Source: Gracilimonas mengyeensis (GTDB lineage Bacteria > Bacteroidota > Rhodothermia > Balneolales > Balneolaceae). Taken from it: a stretch of 64,000 nt of DNA. A program made the position numbers and the translations under genes. The notes below the pieces were generated by a model. That model was not told the origin of the DNA. It did not search any database and was given only the letters and a program-made list of their open reading frames with translations. Shown piece by piece: positions 27,592 to 36,886 of this stretch. Numbering within the stretch: the stretch's first letter is position 1; each line of letters starts with the position of its first letter. The stretch covers positions 1 through 64,000 of the forward strand of contig NZ_FXTP01000001.1 in assembly GCF_900182705.1 (NCBI RefSeq), given 5' to 3'.

Positions 27592-29115
27592 TTGATTAGT
27601 AATAAAGTCCACACTGTTGTTTTGTTCCTGTGTGTATTGGGACTTTTACCTATACCATCTTTGGCACAATGGCATAGCCCTGACAGTATAAGTGCAGGTC
27701 TGTACACTTCGGTATCAAAAAAGGAGTATCAACCCTTTTGGCTTGCGGCAAACAGGCAAGGATTTATTGAAGAGTTTAGCCAGGGGAATGCGGTATTTAG
27801 AATGCAGGCCCATTCTTCATTTCAATCTTACAATATATTCGAATATGCTTATGGCATTGATGTTGCGGCAAGAGCTGCAGAGGTGAATTCAGATCTCTAT
27901 TTTCATCAGTTATATGGTTCACTGAAAGCTTCTATCTTTCAATTGGATGCAGGTTGGAAATATTACACGGTTGGTGAACCCCCAAGTAAACTCTCTTCTG
28001 GATCAATGGGGATTAGTAATAACAGTCGTACCATTCCAAGGATTAATCTCTCTATACCTAAATTTACCCCCGTTCCTTTAACGTATAGTTTTATTCAGTT
28101 CAAAGGAAACCTGGCTCATGGCTGGTTAGGCAATGACCGAAGTACTAAAGGAGCTTACCTCCACGAAAAGACCTTTTACCTACAGGGCGGCTTTGATTAT
28201 TGGCCGGTACAGGGCTATGCCGGAATGGTACATTTTGCGCAATGGGGAGGTACTATGCCAGATGGGGAGGAGCTGCCATCTGGATTTGAGGATTTTACCT
28301 CTGTGTTTTTTGGGAGTGGGGGAGGAAGTGATGCACCGGATGGTGAACAGGTTAACGCGTTGGGCAATCATCTGGGAATTTGGGATTTCGGCATGGAAAT
28401 AGAGTTAAAAAACATAACCTTAAATCTCTATTATCAGCACCCTTTTGAAGATAAATCTCAGTTGAGGTTTAGCAGGGAAGAGGATGGATTATACGGGATC
28501 AATGTTGAATCCAAAAAACAGAATATACTGTCAGGGTTTTTGTGGGAGTTTATTTACACCAAAGCACAAACGGGCCCGGGATTGTCTGATCCGGTAGCTA
28601 ATTTTCCGTATTGTGAAGAAGAGAATTGCGGATATCCATATGGTGGTCGGGATAATTACTATAACAATTATATCTATGAAGACGGCTGGACAAATCAGAA
28701 CAGAACTTTAGGTACTCCTCTTTTCTTGAGTGTAGCTCAATTGAAAAGCTATTTTCCGGATGCCAAGGTGTATAACACCGCAATTGAAAGTAACCGAATA
28801 GTAGGACATCATATGGGCTTGGAAGGCTATATAAGTCCTCGTTTTAAATATCGTGCCTTGGTTACATATGTGAGGCACTACGGTAATTATCATGGAATAA
28901 ATGGGGGGTACGGTCAATTTAATAGTAAGAACCCCGAGTACGACAAGACCCAATATTTATTCTATCCGGCTTTAGAGCAGTGGAATTTTTTGGTTGAAAC
29001 AGAATACTCATTTCCCCGGCTATCGAACATCCATTTTATTACATCCTTGGCGTATGACAATGGAGATTTAAACCAGAATTTAGGGCTTTTATTGGGCGCT
29101 ACTTATCATTTTTGA
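27592..29115 (+). CDS. Wzi-family outer-membrane protein (capsule assembly)
   Basis: 507-aa outer-membrane beta-barrel candidate with a signal peptide (VVLFLCVLGLLPIPSLAQ). The motif 'QPFWLAANRQGFI' and alternating aromatic strands (FEYAYGIDVAARA..., ITLNLYYQHPFED) fit the capsule-assembly Wzi family, which binds surface polysaccharide at the outer membrane. The start appears to be TTG at 27592, as no ATG or GTG precedes the signal peptide in frame. The 3' end overlaps the opposite-strand glycosyltransferase gene by 17 bp. Confidence 0.78.
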   Translation: MISNKVHTVVLFLCVLGLLPIPSLAQWHSPDSISAGLYTSVSKKEYQPFWLAANRQGFIEEFSQGNAVFRMQAHSSFQSYNIFEYAYGIDVAARAAEVNSDLYFHQLYGSLKASIFQLDAGWKYYTVGEPPSKLSSGSMGISNNSRTIPRINLSIPKFTPVPLTYSFIQFKGNLAHGWLGNDRSTKGAYLHEKTFYLQGGFDYWPVQGYAGMVHFAQWGGTMPDGEELPSGFEDFTSVFFGSGGGSDAPDGEQVNALGNHLGIWDFGMEIELKNITLNLYYQHPFEDKSQLRFSREEDGLYGINVESKKQNILSGFLWEFIYTKAQTGPGLSDPVANFPYCEEENCGYPYGGRDNYYNNYIYEDGWTNQNRTLGTPLFLSVAQLKSYFPDAKVYNTAIESNRIVGHHMGLEGYISPRFKYRALVTYVRHYGNYHGINGGYGQFNSKNPEYDKTQYLFYPALEQWNFLVETEYSFPRLSNIHFITSLAYDNGDLNQNLGLLLGATYHF

Positions 29116-30292
29116 CGCGTTCATTTTCCAAGGCAAGTGCGTACAACTCTTCAAAATGGGCACAGGCGTGGTCCCATGTAAAATTTTGCCGAATGTGGGT
29201 TGCTCCGGCTCTTCCCATGGCTTGTCTCTGGTCAGGGTGTTCTAATAAGTATTGAATGGAGTCTGCCAGAGCTGTGGGATTATCAGCTTCTACTAAACAG
29301 CCATTTTTTTGGTTTTGGATGATTTCAGGAGTGCCTCCAACTTTTGTGCTTACAGTTGGGGTTCCCACACACATAGAGCTCAGTACAGCAAGGCTGAAAT
29401 TTTCTTCGCGAGAGGGAAGTACACATAATTTTGATTTTGAAAGTACCTGACCAAGCTCATGGTGATCCATCCATGATTTGAATATGACCTTCTTTGAGAG
29501 TTTTAGTTTTTCAACTTCCTCCTGGAGTTCTTGCTTCATCTCTCCGCGACCAATAATCCAGGTTTCGGGAATTTCTTGAGGATCAAGTAAGCTTAAAGCC
29601 TCAATTAATGTATCTACGCCTTTGGTTTTTGTAAGTCGCCCAAAAAATACGATAGGCCCCTGCTGAGCTTCCGGTTTTCTGTGATAATTTAGAAATTCAT
29701 CAGGCACACCATTGTGTACGGGTTGCAGCCTTTCTCTAGGAATATTGAAGGCCTTTCCAATCATTTCAGCCGCCCATTGGCTTGGTGGGGTACAGAAATC
29801 TGCATGAAAAGCTGCAGAGGCTTGCATCAGATACTTACCATTTTTCAAAGCCGTAAATACTTTGGTAGTAAAAGGAAGTTTTTTGTGTTTAAAGAATACC
29901 TCAGGATAGTGAGGGTGGTGTGGAGTACAAATAAAAGCAAAGCTATGATGGTCGCGAATTTTGTGAACGAGTCCGGTTTCTTCTCCATTGCCGTGTACGA
30001 CGGTGTCTTCATTTGGGTTAATGATTTTTTTGAGGATTCTATTAACACTTAATGCAGTTAAGGGCCTTAAAAAAACAGCTCTTTTACTTTTAGCAGCTAT
30101 TAAATGAGCCCAGTGAATTTGATAAGGCACATCATCAGGGACAGAAATAGTTTCCCAAGGTGGCTTGGAATAAATGACCGTTACTTTATGTCCCCGTTTG
30201 GACATTGCAACCCCTAAATTGTGCGTAACTCTTTGAGCTCCTCCACTATAAGCCGACCAGGGGGAATAATCTACGGTTAAAATTATATGCAT
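29099..30292 (-). CDS. Family 4 glycosyltransferase
   Basis: 397-aa GT-B enzyme. Start at 30292 gives the classic N-terminus 'MHIILTVDYSPWSAYSGGAQRVTHNLGVAMSKRGH'; an ATG nine codons upstream is possible. The C-terminal domain shows 'PIVFFGRLTKTKGVDTLIEAL', 'SREENFSLAVLSSMCVGTPTVSTKVGGTPEII' and the EX7E-type motif region 'ENFSLAVLSSM'. Likely uses a nucleotide sugar for envelope glycan synthesis. Convergent with the Wzi gene. Confidence 0.87.
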   Translation of the reverse strand: MHIILTVDYSPWSAYSGGAQRVTHNLGVAMSKRGHKVTVIYSKPPWETISVPDDVPYQIHWAHLIAAKSKRAVFLRPLTALSVNRILKKIINPNEDTVVHGNGEETGLVHKIRDHHSFAFICTPHHPHYPEVFFKHKKLPFTTKVFTALKNGKYLMQASAAFHADFCTPPSQWAAEMIGKAFNIPRERLQPVHNGVPDEFLNYHRKPEAQQGPIVFFGRLTKTKGVDTLIEALSLLDPQEIPETWIIGRGEMKQELQEEVEKLKLSKKVIFKSWMDHHELGQVLSKSKLCVLPSREENFSLAVLSSMCVGTPTVSTKVGGTPEIIQNQKNGCLVEADNPTALADSIQYLLEHPDQRQAMGRAGATHIRQNFTWDHACAHFEELYALALENERVKNDK

Positions 30293-30508
30293 TACATTTT
30301 TTGCATTTAGTAAGAGCAATATGAATGTTTAAAACACTACAGTGAGTTCAGGCAAATTCCTATTCCATTTTGACGTATTGAAATTAGGTCTGCAACAATG
30401 ATTTAACGATTTGTGCTGCATTGAAAATAGTATGCTCTGATTAATTAATACATTGTATGGTGTGATTTTAGATAAGTTAAGTATAGTAGTAACAGAAAGG
30501 ATGGCCAA
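30293..30508. other. Gene-free, AT-rich spacer
   Basis: No protein-like frame, RNA gene or repeat recognised. It must hold the promoter of the leftward glycosyltransferase gene and the end of the membrane-protein gene to its right. Confidence 0.5.
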
Positions 30509-31513
30509 TCATTTTTGAGACTCTGTTTCTTCACTGGCAGCCAGCTCAGAAACATCCGGTACAAAGGAGCTTTCCTTAATCCAGGCGCTAAGCCCGAATG
30601 CCAAAAAGTTGAAAGCCTTATTCAGCACGCCCTTGGTTAACATTAATGCTGCAATATCGCTGGTTGACACCGCTAATCCTTCGGCTATACCAATACTCAT
30701 TCCCACATAAATCAAATCCTGGTTGGGGATAAAAGGAATGCGGGTTAGTACGATCTCTACAGATAACAAAGTGAACCAAACATATAAAGGCGTTTCGGGC
30801 ATCACTACATAATACATCAGCACATTAACGGCTTGTCCCAGAATCAACCGGAAAGTTTGTATGCCAAAGATGCTGAAGGCCGATTTCATGGGCATAGAAA
30901 TCACCTGGTGACGGAAATGAACAAAAAGGATCACTAAGACCACCAGGAAGATCGCCCCACCCCAAAAATATGCTTGGTCTTGACGGGCAAACCATTCTAC
31001 AATTTTGATTTGATCCGTAAAAAGAAAAGCAGAAAGCAAACCAATGGCCACCAGGGTAGAAGCAACCGAGGATATAATGTTATTATCCTTAATGGTCTTG
31101 AGGACTTCAGAGTCGGTGAGATTCAGGTTGTTGCGAGCCCACACATAAAAATATACTTCTCCTGAATATCCCAAGAGGTCTTTGTTGTATATTTTCTTAA
31201 GTAAGAAAACCGGGATAGATTTCAGCCAGTCAAAAGTCCAGGTAATGCGATAGATAAAGATCTCAAAGAAAGGCAGTTGGAAATACAGAAAAAGAAAAAG
31301 GAGGTAGAAAACCGGGTTAAGGGGCAACGAATTCCAAACCTTGAGCCATCCAATGTCGGTGAGTTCATACACCAGCCACACCAGGATCGCCGTGTTAAAC
31401 AGGTACTGTCCCCATTTAAGAATACGTTTACCGGTTTTCGTCTTGAAAAAGGAAGAAAGCCTTTTTCTGTAATATCGAAGTCGTACCTTCAAGCGTGTTG
31501 CGGGTTGATTCAT
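30509..31513 (-). CDS. Multi-pass membrane protein, unknown (UPF0104/LPG-synthase-like topology)
   Basis: 334 aa, basic N-terminus, then about seven membrane helices (LFNTAILVWLVYELTDIGW, VFYLLFLFLYFQLPFFEIFIY, SSVASTLVAIGLLSAFLF, GGAIFLVVLVILFVHF, ...). The order and the 'RIPFIPNQDLIYVGMSIG' segment recall the integral-membrane part of lysylphosphatidylglycerol synthase/UPF0104 proteins, but the match is weak. Surrounded by glycosyltransferases, so an envelope role is plausible. A good promoter box lies just upstream. Confidence 0.55.
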   Translation of the reverse strand: MNQPATRLKVRLRYYRKRLSSFFKTKTGKRILKWGQYLFNTAILVWLVYELTDIGWLKVWNSLPLNPVFYLLFLFLYFQLPFFEIFIYRITWTFDWLKSIPVFLLKKIYNKDLLGYSGEVYFYVWARNNLNLTDSEVLKTIKDNNIISSVASTLVAIGLLSAFLFTDQIKIVEWFARQDQAYFWGGAIFLVVLVILFVHFRHQVISMPMKSAFSIFGIQTFRLILGQAVNVLMYYVVMPETPLYVWFTLLSVEIVLTRIPFIPNQDLIYVGMSIGIAEGLAVSTSDIAALMLTKGVLNKAFNFLAFGLSAWIKESSFVPDVSELAASEETESQK

Positions 31514-31521
31514 TGAAGCAA

Positions 31522-31529
31522 CAAATATA
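31522..31529 (-). promoter_or_regulatory. Promoter -7 box for the multi-pass membrane protein
   Basis: On the minus strand TATATTTG, exact TAnnTTTG match, 8 bases ahead of the ATG. Confidence 0.5.
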
Positions 31530-31593
31530 GGGTTATTTCAAGCTACTGTTTAACTACTAATTCTTTAATTTTTTTGAAAACAGCTAACTTAAT

Positions 31594-32724
31594 ATGCGCT
31601 TAGCTCTTATTACTCAGGATTTTACCCCAAAGATAGGAGGCATTCAGACCTATGCGCTGGAATTGGCCAAACGTTTTAATAAAAAATGCGACTTTTTTTG
31701 TGTGATTGCTCCGGATGTACCTGGTGCAGCGGAAGTCGATGAAAAACTTCCGTTTCCTGTAAAAAGAATTAAGACACCAGAACCGTGGCTGGGCTGGGCG
31801 GGCATTCCCGAAATTCCACTTTATATCTATCACCACAGTATCGACCGAATTTTCCATACCCAATGGAATACCTTACCTGTTTCTTTGATGATGAAAAAGA
31901 CCGGGTTGATTAACCACATCTATGTAGCCGCTCATGCCCGGGAATTGCTTTTTAATCCTGTAAAAGGAAGTGTTTTTGGGGGAGGGTATGCAAAATATCG
32001 ACAGAAAATGTTATCCAAAGCGGATTACTTCTTTCCGGTGAGCGAATTTACTGCCGGGTTGCTTCAGAATGAGGGAATACTATCAGAACAAATACAGGTG
32101 GTAACAAATGGGACAGACCCCGAAGAGTTTTATCCATTGAAATCTGATGATCTTAAAAAAGAACTGGGCATTGAAAACCGGAAAATCCTGCTAACTATCA
32201 CCCGACTGGTTTCCCGGAAAGGAATTGATACGGTCTTAAAAGCCATGCCTATAATAGTTGAGGATCATCCCGAACTTCTTTATATGATAGTAGGAGAGGG
32301 AGAACAAAGGCCGCAGCTGGAACAACTGGTAGATGAGCTAAACCTGCATGACCATGTGCATTTTACCGGAAAAATTCCTCACACAAAGCTAAACGGGTAT
32401 TACAACAGTTGTGATGTGTTTGTAATGCCATCTAAAACCGAACTCCCTGATGTAGAAGGTTTTGGTTTGGTGTTTTTAGAAGCCAACGCTTGTGGCAAAC
32501 CGGTCATCGGTTCGTATTCGGGCGGAATACCCAGTGCGATCATTCATGAGGAGACCGGACTTATGGTAGAACAGGAAAACCCAAAAGAGTTGGCGGCCGC
32601 TGTTAATCATTTACTAAATAATCCTGATTTGGCTGAGAAATTAGGACAGCAGGGAAGGCAGCGTGTCGTGGAGGAGGCGAACTGGAATCGGGCTGCAGAA
32701 CGGATTATAAAGCTTATGCGGTAG
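31594..32724 (+). CDS. Family 4 glycosyltransferase
   Basis: 376-aa GT-B enzyme close to the mannosyltransferase-type GT4 group: 'LALITQDFTPKIGGIQTYALELAKRF' at the N-terminus, 'VSEFTAGLLQNEGI', 'VVTNGTDPEEFYP', 'LLTITRLVSRKGIDTVLKAMPII', and 'PDVEGFGLVFLEANACGKPVIGSYSGGIPSAI', which carries the EX7E motif. No signal peptide. It lies between the divergent membrane-protein gene and the nuo genes. Sugar specificity unknown. Confidence 0.9.
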   Translation: MRLALITQDFTPKIGGIQTYALELAKRFNKKCDFFCVIAPDVPGAAEVDEKLPFPVKRIKTPEPWLGWAGIPEIPLYIYHHSIDRIFHTQWNTLPVSLMMKKTGLINHIYVAAHARELLFNPVKGSVFGGGYAKYRQKMLSKADYFFPVSEFTAGLLQNEGILSEQIQVVTNGTDPEEFYPLKSDDLKKELGIENRKILLTITRLVSRKGIDTVLKAMPIIVEDHPELLYMIVGEGEQRPQLEQLVDELNLHDHVHFTGKIPHTKLNGYYNSCDVFVMPSKTELPDVEGFGLVFLEANACGKPVIGSYSGGIPSAIIHEETGLMVEQENPKELAAAVNHLLNNPDLAEKLGQQGRQRVVEEANWNRAAERIIKLMR

Positions 32725-32863
32725 AAGTAGTTAATGTTTTTGTTTTATAAAGTTTAAGTCCTTTGAAGATAAGCGCCCATTTTAATCAAGCCGTTGAATA
32801 TTTAATGAATCTAAATTCCTTAAAAATCACCCAAAACGCTCTTTACCTTGCTGAAGTTTTTTG

Positions 32864-32871
32864 TATCTTTG
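32864..32871 (+). promoter_or_regulatory. Promoter -7 box for the nuoL-nuoN unit
   Basis: TATCTTTG, exact match to TAnnTTTG, 65 bases upstream of nuoL. A TTG lies 13 bases before it (32848-32850), closer than usual. Confidence 0.55.
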
Positions 32872-32936
32872 CCATCCATTTTGGAACCGCAAGCTGTGGT
32901 TCCTCTTCTATATCGCAAATAAATAAAGACTAATAG

Positions 32937-34958
32937 ATGGAATCCGCTGCGGCGTTGTTTACACTCATTATTGCTCTTCCATTGCTGGGTTTTCTGATTA
33001 ACGGGATAACCGGGCTTTTTGTAGAAAATTATCGTACCAAGAAAAACCTGATTGGCATCATTGCCAACACAGCGGTATTCATTCCTTTTCTGATTGCGGT
33101 TTACTTCTTCCTGAATATGAATGCCGGCTCTGAAGCCGTGGTATACAAGCTGTTTACCTGGATGGATGTGGGCACCTTTAGTGTGGATATTGCCTACCGG
33201 GTTGATCAGCTCTCTATTATGATGGCGCTGGTAGTAACGGGTGTTGGTTTCTTGATTCATTTGTATTCCATGGGCTATATGGCCGATGATGAAGGATATT
33301 GGAAGTTTTTTGCGTATCTGAACCTCTTTATTTTTGCGATGCTCAACCTGGTGTTGGGTAACAATCTCTTGCTTTTATTCCTTGGATGGGAGGGGGTAGG
33401 TGTTTGTTCGTACCTGTTGATTGGTTTCTGGTATACAGATATGGCCAAATCGGATGCCGCTAAAAAAGCTTTTATCTACAACCGTATTGGTGACTTTGCT
33501 TTCCTGATCGCCATGTTTATGGTGTTCCAAACGGTAGGTAGTCTTAATTTTGATGTGATTCTTGGTAACCTGGATGCTTTTTCCAGTGATTACACCTTCA
33601 TTATTGGTTTATTGATGTTTATCGGGGCTACGGGTAAATCAGCCCAGATTCCTTTATTTGTTTGGTTGCCCGATGCCATGGCTGGCCCAACTCCTGTTTC
33701 CGCCCTGATTCACGCGGCTACGATGGTAACCTCCGGAATCTACCTGATTTCACGAATGTCACCTATGTATGTGCTTTCACCGGAGGTTATGCTAATTGTT
33801 GCCGTAATTGGTGCTTTAACGGCCATTGTTGCAGCTACCATTGCCATCACACAAAACGATATCAAGAGTGTGCTGGCCTACTCAACGGTTTCTCAGTTAG
33901 GATATATGTTCCTTGCACTGGGTGCCGGTGGTTTTACGGCCGCGATGTTTCATGTGATGACGCATGCCTTCTTTAAAGCATGCCTGTTCCTCGGTTCCGG
34001 TTCAGTAATACACGCTATGCATCACGTTGAGCACGAACTGGAGCATGATGGTAAAGATGTTCATTTTGATCCACAGGACATGCGAAATATGGGTGGGTTG
34101 CGAAAGTATATGCCTTCCACTTATAAAACATTTTTGATTGCTACGATTGCTATTGCGGGTATTCCTCCGCTGGCCGGTTTCTTCTCCAAAGATGAAGTTT
34201 TAGCTATGACAGCCAATGCCGGTGCCGGTGAATTTGGGCAGTATATGTATATGGCATTGTGGGTAGTTGGTATTATCACCGCCTTCCTGACAGCCTTTTA
34301 TATGTTCCGCCTCACGCTTACTACCTTCCATGGCGAATTCAAGCTTGGAAAACGTTTTAAAGAAGCTGTAGGTGCAGAAAAGTATTTACATGAAAGTCCT
34401 GCTACTATGACCATTCCACTTTGGTCGCTGGCCGGTTTGGCTACCGTTGGTGGTTTCCTTGGGGTTCCAAACTTCATTGTGGAAACCTTTACCCACGAAG
34501 AAGCCCATATCAATTTATTGCATAACTGGTTATACAATATCACCGCCGATTACGAACTAACCCTTTCCCACGGTATCGAATGGGCGCTGATGTCAACTTC
34601 TATTATTATTGCAATAGCCGGTGTATTTACCGCTTTCAAAATGTATAACAACAATCAGCAAGTTGAATCGGACGCTAAACTGGCTTCTATGTTTGGAGGC
34701 TTGTATCAAACCTGGAAAGACAAATACAACTTCGACGAAGTGTATGAAGGCTTAATCGCTCGTCCGATGGTTCGCTTCTCTGATAAAGTACTTGCCGTGT
34801 TCGACATGAAGATAGTGGACGGTATCGTAAATGCTACCGCCGGAACGGTTCGCTTGTTTGGCAGCCTCTTCCGTTATGTGCAAACCGGAGTTGTTTCAAG
34901 CTATGCGCTGGCTTTTGTTTTAGGCGTGATTCTCATTCTCTACTTAATGGTAATGTAA
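32937..34958 (+). CDS. nuoL: NADH-quinone oxidoreductase subunit L
   Basis: Distal antiporter-like subunit of complex I membrane arm, 673 aa. The core is unmistakable: 'VDQLSIMMALVVTGVGFLIHLYSMGYM', 'FLGWEGVGVCSYLLIGFWY', 'QIPLFVWLPDAMAGPTPVSALIHAATMVTSGIYL' and 'MFHVMTHAFFKACLFLGSGSVIHAM'. The C-terminal lateral helix and last membrane segment are present (to SYALAFVLGVILILYLMV). An own promoter box precedes it; nuoA-K are not in the window. Confidence 0.96.
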   Translation: MESAAALFTLIIALPLLGFLINGITGLFVENYRTKKNLIGIIANTAVFIPFLIAVYFFLNMNAGSEAVVYKLFTWMDVGTFSVDIAYRVDQLSIMMALVVTGVGFLIHLYSMGYMADDEGYWKFFAYLNLFIFAMLNLVLGNNLLLLFLGWEGVGVCSYLLIGFWYTDMAKSDAAKKAFIYNRIGDFAFLIAMFMVFQTVGSLNFDVILGNLDAFSSDYTFIIGLLMFIGATGKSAQIPLFVWLPDAMAGPTPVSALIHAATMVTSGIYLISRMSPMYVLSPEVMLIVAVIGALTAIVAATIAITQNDIKSVLAYSTVSQLGYMFLALGAGGFTAAMFHVMTHAFFKACLFLGSGSVIHAMHHVEHELEHDGKDVHFDPQDMRNMGGLRKYMPSTYKTFLIATIAIAGIPPLAGFFSKDEVLAMTANAGAGEFGQYMYMALWVVGIITAFLTAFYMFRLTLTTFHGEFKLGKRFKEAVGAEKYLHESPATMTIPLWSLAGLATVGGFLGVPNFIVETFTHEEAHINLLHNWLYNITADYELTLSHGIEWALMSTSIIIAIAGVFTAFKMYNNNQQVESDAKLASMFGGLYQTWKDKYNFDEVYEGLIARPMVRFSDKVLAVFDMKIVDGIVNATAGTVRLFGSLFRYVQTGVVSSYALAFVLGVILILYLMVM

Positions 34959-34974
34959 TTCCCCAGAATTCTTG

Positions 34975-36585
34975 ATGGAAACTCTTTTAAATATCGTTAT
35001 TTATTTACCGCTGGTTGGCATTCCGCTGATCATTTTATCCAAGAATGAAACCACGCAAAAGTGGATTGCCTTACTGGTGACCACCATTACCTTTGTAGCA
35101 TCTCTGCCGCTGATGTTTGGCTTTGATGTTGCTAATTCAGGTACCGCACAATTTGTAACCGAAGGGGGAAGGTTAATTGAAAACCTGGATATAAAATATC
35201 TGGTTGGCCTGGATGGACTGAGTCTATTGCTTTTTATGCTCACCACTTTTATGGGCCCATTGGTGATTCTTTCTTCCTGGAATTCCGTGACCAAGCATCT
35301 CACCGGATACTGGAGCATGTTGCTATTGCTGCAAACGGCTTCTTTGGGCGTATTTTCATCGCTCGATCTTATGGTTTTCTACGTGTTCTTCGAGCTTTCT
35401 TTGATACCTATGTATTTCCTGATTGGAATTTGGGGAGGAGCAGGACGCATTCAGGCTACTATAAAGTTTTTCATTTATACCCTGGTTGGGTCGCTCATTA
35501 TGTTGGTTGGGTTGATTTACCTCGGCTACGACGCTGGCGCTGCCATGGGGGCAGGAACCAGCTTTACTACCGACTGGCGCTTCCTTTCCAGTGATGTGTA
35601 TACGATTGGTCTGGTAGAACAAACCTATTTATTCCTGGCTTTTGCACTGGCCTTCTGTATCAAAGTGCCCTTGTTTCCATTCCACACCTGGTTGCCTTAT
35701 GCGCATACCGAGGCTCCAACGGCAGGTTCTGTGGTACTGGCGGCTATCATGTTGAAAATGGGTACATACGGTTTGATCCGCGTTTGCTTGCCGATCTTTC
35801 CAAATGCCTTCATGGAATTTGCGCCCTGGATGGCGGCATTGGCTGTAATTGGTATCATCTATGGTGCACTCGTTGCTATGGTCCAAAAGGATGTGAAAAA
35901 ACTGGTTGCTTATTCTTCAGTGAGTCACCTTGGTTTTGTGGTACTCGGTATTTTTGCTCTGAACACGGTAGCCGTACAGGGTGCCATCATCCAAATGATT
36001 AACCACGGACTTTCCACAGGCGCACTCTTCCTTATTGTTGGGATGATTTACGATCGTCGCCACACCCGTATGATTAAAGACTTCGGTGGTATTGCCAAAC
36101 AAATTCCCGTGTTTACGGTGATGTTTATGATAGCCACTTTTGCCTCTATTGGCCTGCCCGGCTTAAATGGATTTGTGGGAGAGTTTTTGATCCTGAATGG
36201 TTCCTTCTTTTCTGAGCTGTATAACAACAAGATTTTTGCTATCCTCGCTGCATCCGGTGTAATTCTGGCAGCAGTTTACATGTTGTGGATGTTCCAGCGT
36301 GTGATGTTTGGTCCGTTAACCAATGAAGAGAATAAGAAATTAGTAGATCTGAACGGTCGTGAAATCGGATTACTGATTCCACTCGTTGTTTTCATGTTTT
36401 GGATTGGTATCCGTCCTGTAGACTTTACCAAGTATTCTGAAGTTCAGGTTACTGAATTGATTGAAGCTTCTGAAGAGAAGAGTATGGCCGTGCTGGAACA
36501 GGCTCGCAATGAAGATTTGCCAAACTGGACTACGAAATTGTATGATGTAGACGAATCAGAATCGCAATTAGCATCAACCAAATAG
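34975..36585 (+). CDS. nuoM: NADH-quinone oxidoreductase subunit M
   Basis: Antiporter-like membrane subunit of complex I, 536 aa. Signatures include 'LVGLDGLSLLLFMLTTFMGPLVILSSW', 'YVFFELSLIPMYFLIGIWGG', 'PLFPFHTWLPYAHTEAPTAGSVVLAAIMLKMGTYG' and 'KDVKKLVAYSSVSHLGFV', with the ion-channel glutamate in FELSLIP. ATG at 34975 (a TTG directly before it is also in frame). The dehydratase gene follows 4 bp after the stop. Confidence 0.96.
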   Translation: METLLNIVIYLPLVGIPLIILSKNETTQKWIALLVTTITFVASLPLMFGFDVANSGTAQFVTEGGRLIENLDIKYLVGLDGLSLLLFMLTTFMGPLVILSSWNSVTKHLTGYWSMLLLLQTASLGVFSSLDLMVFYVFFELSLIPMYFLIGIWGGAGRIQATIKFFIYTLVGSLIMLVGLIYLGYDAGAAMGAGTSFTTDWRFLSSDVYTIGLVEQTYLFLAFALAFCIKVPLFPFHTWLPYAHTEAPTAGSVVLAAIMLKMGTYGLIRVCLPIFPNAFMEFAPWMAALAVIGIIYGALVAMVQKDVKKLVAYSSVSHLGFVVLGIFALNTVAVQGAIIQMINHGLSTGALFLIVGMIYDRRHTRMIKDFGGIAKQIPVFTVMFMIATFASIGLPGLNGFVGEFLILNGSFFSELYNNKIFAILAASGVILAAVYMLWMFQRVMFGPLTNEENKKLVDLNGREIGLLIPLVVFMFWIGIRPVDFTKYSEVQVTELIEASEEKSMAVLEQARNEDLPNWTTKLYDVDESESQLASTK

Positions 36586-36589
36586 TACA

Positions 36590-36877
36590 ATGGCACAACC
36601 ACCACTTTCCGAAAACGATATTCAACAAGCGTTGAGTTCTCTGGAAGGATGGGAATTCGGCGACGATACAATCACCAAAGAATATAGTTTTAATGATTTC
36701 AGTGAAGCCCTTGGATTTATCGTCCGCGTTGGCTTGGAAGCTGAAAAACAGGTCCATCATCCACAACTGTTTAATGTGTACAACACGGTAAAGATCAGCC
36801 TTAATACACATGATGCAGACGACAAAGTAACACAGAAAGATGTGGATCTGGCCAAAGCAATAGAAAGCGTTTTATAA
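36590..36877 (+). CDS. phhB: Pterin-4a-carbinolamine dehydratase
   Basis: 95-aa enzyme that dehydrates 4a-hydroxytetrahydropterin, recycling the pterin cofactor of aromatic amino-acid hydroxylases. The family motif is clear: Glu52-x3-His56-His57-Pro58 (EKQVHHPQLFNVYNTVKI), with His74 and the 'KVTQKDVDLAKAI' C-terminus. It sits between nuoM (4 bp before) and nuoN (9 bp after) on the same transcript, with no known link to complex I. Confidence 0.92.
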   Translation: MAQPPLSENDIQQALSSLEGWEFGDDTITKEYSFNDFSEALGFIVRVGLEAEKQVHHPQLFNVYNTVKISLNTHDADDKVTQKDVDLAKAIESVL

Positions 36878-36886
36878 AATTAGCTA

